A program made the position numbers and the translations under genes. This document shows, piece by piece, positions 3,877-5,977 of a stretch of DNA of 5,977 nt. Numbering within the stretch: position 1 is the first letter of the stretch; every line of letters begins with the position of its first letter. The notes under the pieces were generated by a model. The model had not been told where the DNA came from. It saw nothing but the letters and a program-made list of their open reading frames with translations, and did no database searches. Origin of the DNA: JBHJHK01 sp050330975 (GTDB lineage Bacteria; Pseudomonadota; Gammaproteobacteria; Competibacterales; Competibacteraceae); assembly GCA_050330975.1 (NCBI GenBank), contig JBHJHK010000527.1, forward strand, positions 1 to 5,977, given 5' to 3'.

Positions 3877-5977
3877 ATGGAGAGCCCCCGGAGCCATACC
3901 ACCACCTATGGCTACACTCGCGATGGTCTGCTCGACCGCATCGACCGTCCCGACACGGGGGTAATCCGCTTCGAGTACGACAACCACGGCAATCGCGTCC
4001 ACTTCTACGATGGCTTCGACCGTCTAGTCCGCACCCAGACCTTCGACGTCCGCAACAACCTCGAAACGGTCCTGGCGGCCACCTTCTCCAGCGATCCCGA
4101 TCGCACCCAGCGCTTTACCTACGACGACCTCAATCGGCTCACCAATCACTTTGAAACCCAGCCCGATGGCAGCGAGCGGCGGACGGGCTTTAATTATGAT
4201 GAGCTCAACCGCCTCAACGAGACCGAGGATCCCCTCAACCAGCTCAGCGAACGCCGCTTTGACGATGATGGTAACGTGGAGTCTGTCACTGATCCGCGCG
4301 CCAACCAGACCACCTACGAGTCGACCCTCGGGGGACGGTTGGACTTGGAGACCGATCCCAGCGGCGCACCCATCGACTATGAGCGCTACAACGCCCGGGG
4401 TCTGCTCGAAGTCTTTACCACCGGGCGGGGGTTTGAGCAGACCCTCACGTACGACGAACGCGAGCGCCTCAACACCGTCACCGACCCGGTGAGCACCCTC
4501 ACCTACGGCTACGATGGAAACGGTAACCTAGAGACCGTCCACGAGTCAGGCGTGGGGACGATCACGCGGGTCTATGACGACCTAGATCGGGTGAGCCAGT
4601 ACACCGATGCCCGGGGGTATGTCATCGGCTATACCTACTACCCCAGTGGGTTGTTGGAGACCCTCACCTACCCCGGCCCCGGTAATCTCACGGTGACCTA
4701 CACCTACGATCCAGCCGATCGGCTCAAGACGGTGACGGACTGGGCGGGGCGGGTGACGACCTATCACTACGACGCCAACGGGCGGTTGATCGTCATTGAT
4801 CGACCCAACGGCACCCAGCAGAGCGTGGCCTACAACGCTCAAGGCGGTGTCATTCTACGTCGGGATGGCTCGCCCATTGCCCTTGTGGATCGCGAAGATC
4901 CCAGCGTGATTCCCACTGATCTGATCCATATGGCTGTTCTGGGTTACGACCGCTTGGGCCAGCTGGCGGCCGCGACGGTCTTACCGCCTCAACTGCCGGT
5001 GGCCACGCCCCGCCGGACGATGACCTACGCGCCCACCAGCAATGCGTTAGCGACGGTGGATGGGTTGAGCGTCGCGCTCGACGCCGATGGCAACCTGACC
5101 CAGGGGCCGCTGCAGGGGGTGAGTACGACGTTCGTCTACGACGCCCGCAACCGCCTGACCCAGGCTGGTAGCACCACCTATGAATACGATGCCGAAGATC
5201 ACCGGATCGCCACTTTGGATGGGAGCGGTCGTACCGAGGATGTGATCAATCCCCAAGCGGCGTTGAGCCAGGTGCTGATCCGCAAGCATCCCGATGGAAG
5301 TCAGACGTACTACGTCTACGGCCTGGGCTTGCTGGGGGAAAGTCAGGTGGCCCCTAGCGGCAATGAGTTACCCGACAGCTATCTGAGCTACCACTACGAT
5401 TTGCGGGGCAGCACGCTGGCGTTGAGTGATGAGACGGGCCAGGTGGTGGCGCGGTATGCCTACGGCCCCTATGGCCAGGCGATGGCGGTGTACAACCTCC
5501 GGGGTAGGGAGACGCCCTTTTTGTACAATGGCCGTGATGGGGTGATGGCGGAGGCCAACGGGCTTTACTGTATGCGGGCGCGGTTCTATCATCCGGAGTT
5601 AAGGCGGTTTTTGAATCGGGATATTTTGCGAGGCAGTCTATACACCCCCAAGACGCTGAACCGGTACGCTTATGGTGAAGGTGATCCGATCTTGATGGTG
5701 GATCCCAGCGGTGAGAGTGCTCAGATGGTGTTGGAGGGAGGAGAGTTTATTTTACGGGGCGGACGGGTTATTTTCGTCAATACGCCTCTGGGTCGAGCGC
5801 TAACCATTGGTGGATTTATTGGTGGCGCTATTTATGCGGCTTGTGGCACTCAGCTTGTTGATTTTGTTGAGACTCTTCTACCTCCCGCAACGCCTCCCAT
5901 TATTCCTGAAATTCCAGAGGCTGAGCCGTCAGAGCTTCCATCAACAGAGGTGCCGCCTATAGGGGTTTTTAGTGAAG
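3877..5977 (+). CDS. Rhs/YD-repeat polymorphic toxin protein, 5'-truncated and running off the window
   Basis: One frame without stops from 3775 to the right edge. Rhs proteins form a large YD-repeat shell that encloses a C-terminal toxin, delivered to neighbouring cells by type VI or other secretion. About 13 YD repeats are visible, among them FEYDNHGNRV, FTYDDLNRL (from 4114), FNYDELNRL (from 4189), LTYDERERL, YTYDPADRL, YHYDANGRL and FVYDARNRL. The RHS-associated core follows: LSYHYDLRGSTLALSD (from 5383), YAYGPYGQ, LYNGRDGVMAEANGLYCMRA, RFLNRD, LNRYAYGEGDP and VDPSG (ending 5712). After that comes a variable tip with a glycine-rich hydrophobic stretch (LTIGGFIGGAIYAACG) and a proline-rich stretch; the toxin domain lies beyond the edge. 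Similarity already begins near 3850 (CDGEDRVTAM), before the first ATG (3877), so a complete YD repeat is cut and N-terminal domains are missing. GTG 3868, with GAGG 5 bases ahead, is an alternative start. It may be an rhs fragment rather than an intact gene. Confidence 0.88.
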   Translation, partial: MESPRSHTTTYGYTRDGLLDRIDRPDTGVIRFEYDNHGNRVHFYDGFDRLVRTQTFDVRNNLETVLAATFSSDPDRTQRFTYDDLNRLTNHFETQPDGSERRTGFNYDELNRLNETEDPLNQLSERRFDDDGNVESVTDPRANQTTYESTLGGRLDLETDPSGAPIDYERYNARGLLEVFTTGRGFEQTLTYDERERLNTVTDPVSTLTYGYDGNGNLETVHESGVGTITRVYDDLDRVSQYTDARGYVIGYTYYPSGLLETLTYPGPGNLTVTYTYDPADRLKTVTDWAGRVTTYHYDANGRLIVIDRPNGTQQSVAYNAQGGVILRRDGSPIALVDREDPSVIPTDLIHMAVLGYDRLGQLAAATVLPPQLPVATPRRTMTYAPTSNALATVDGLSVALDADGNLTQGPLQGVSTTFVYDARNRLTQAGSTTYEYDAEDHRIATLDGSGRTEDVINPQAALSQVLIRKHPDGSQTYYVYGLGLLGESQVAPSGNELPDSYLSYHYDLRGSTLALSDETGQVVARYAYGPYGQAMAVYNLRGRETPFLYNGRDGVMAEANGLYCMRARFYHPELRRFLNRDILRGSLYTPKTLNRYAYGEGDPILMVDPSGESAQMVLEGGEFILRGGRVIFVNTPLGRALTIGGFIGGAIYAACGTQLVDFVETLLPPATPPIIPEIPEAEPSELPSTEVPPIGVFSE
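5713..5977 (+). other. Start of the variable Rhs C-terminal tip
   Basis: Immediately after VDPSG the protein leaves the conserved RHS core. GC falls to about 48% over 5761-5880 versus about 65% in the YD-repeat region I counted. Contents in order: a short Gly-rich strand-like part (LEGGEFILRGGRVIFVNT), a hydrophobic glycine-patterned segment (about 5800-5868) that could be a membrane or pre-toxin helix, then a Pro/Glu-rich linker (PPATPPIIPEIPEAEPSELP). The DPxG motif is followed by E rather than the L/W usual where Rhs tips are autocleaved. The toxin itself is not in view, so its activity cannot be named. Confidence 0.65.

Noticed and set aside
3715..4154. Open frames 3715-4002 (minus) and 3849-4154 (plus)
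   Set aside because: Both overlap the Rhs reading frame in other frames; their sequences are low-complexity shadows, apart from the part covered by repeats R1 and R2.
4151..5592. Other open frames inside the YD-repeat region on both strands
   Set aside because: They lie in the wrong frames of a continuous Rhs frame with clear YD repeats and have no domain support.

Overview
The window is bacterial and falls into two compositional halves. The left part (1-2431) is GC-rich (about 62% in a stretch I counted). It carries a tightly packed plus-strand operon fragment: two ABC transporter ATPases of the branched-chain amino acid / urea (LivG-LivF) type that share a GTGA stop/start overlap, followed 40 bases later by a DUF1028-family protein. 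The first ATPase runs into a run of 33 G residues at the left edge. That run looks like a sequencing or contig-end artefact, so its true N-terminus is not readable and may have continued into a LivM-like permease.

After the operon comes an intergenic stretch (2432-2786). It holds a hairpin repeat (8-bp arms) and an adjacent 9-bp unit repeated three times, which resembles the dispersed REP-like sequences I associate with gammaproteobacteria. From about 2760 to 3850 the composition drops sharply (27-40% GC in the stretches I counted). This AT-rich segment contains one minus-strand gene for a small acidic TPR-like protein, broken by a one-base shift in a 7-base homopolymer. It also holds about 370 bp with no supportable gene but with at least three, probably four, copies of a 40-bp imperfect repeat in both orientations.

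From about 3850 to the right edge the sequence returns to about 65% GC. It forms one uninterrupted plus-strand reading frame of more than 700 codons encoding an Rhs/YD-repeat protein: about 13 YD repeats, the RHS-associated core domain, and the start of a variable C-terminal tip. The tip begins after the VDPSG motif, where GC falls to about 48%, and it runs off the window. The frame starts abruptly in the middle of a YD repeat at the AT-rich/GC-rich junction, so the Rhs gene seems to have lost its N-terminal part, or to have been joined to foreign DNA there.

The layout suggests a chromosomal nutrient-uptake operon next to an accessory polymorphic-toxin (Rhs) locus with typical remodelling scars: a low-GC tip, a low-GC orphan or immunity-like gene, short repeats and truncation. 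The host is probably a GC-rich proteobacterium, perhaps a gammaproteobacterium; this rests on composition, gene types and the hairpin repeat, and is tentative. I see no tRNA, rRNA, CRISPR array or transposase. No complete, clearly new system can be demonstrated; the repeat family and the frameshifted gene in the AT-rich segment are the least explained parts.
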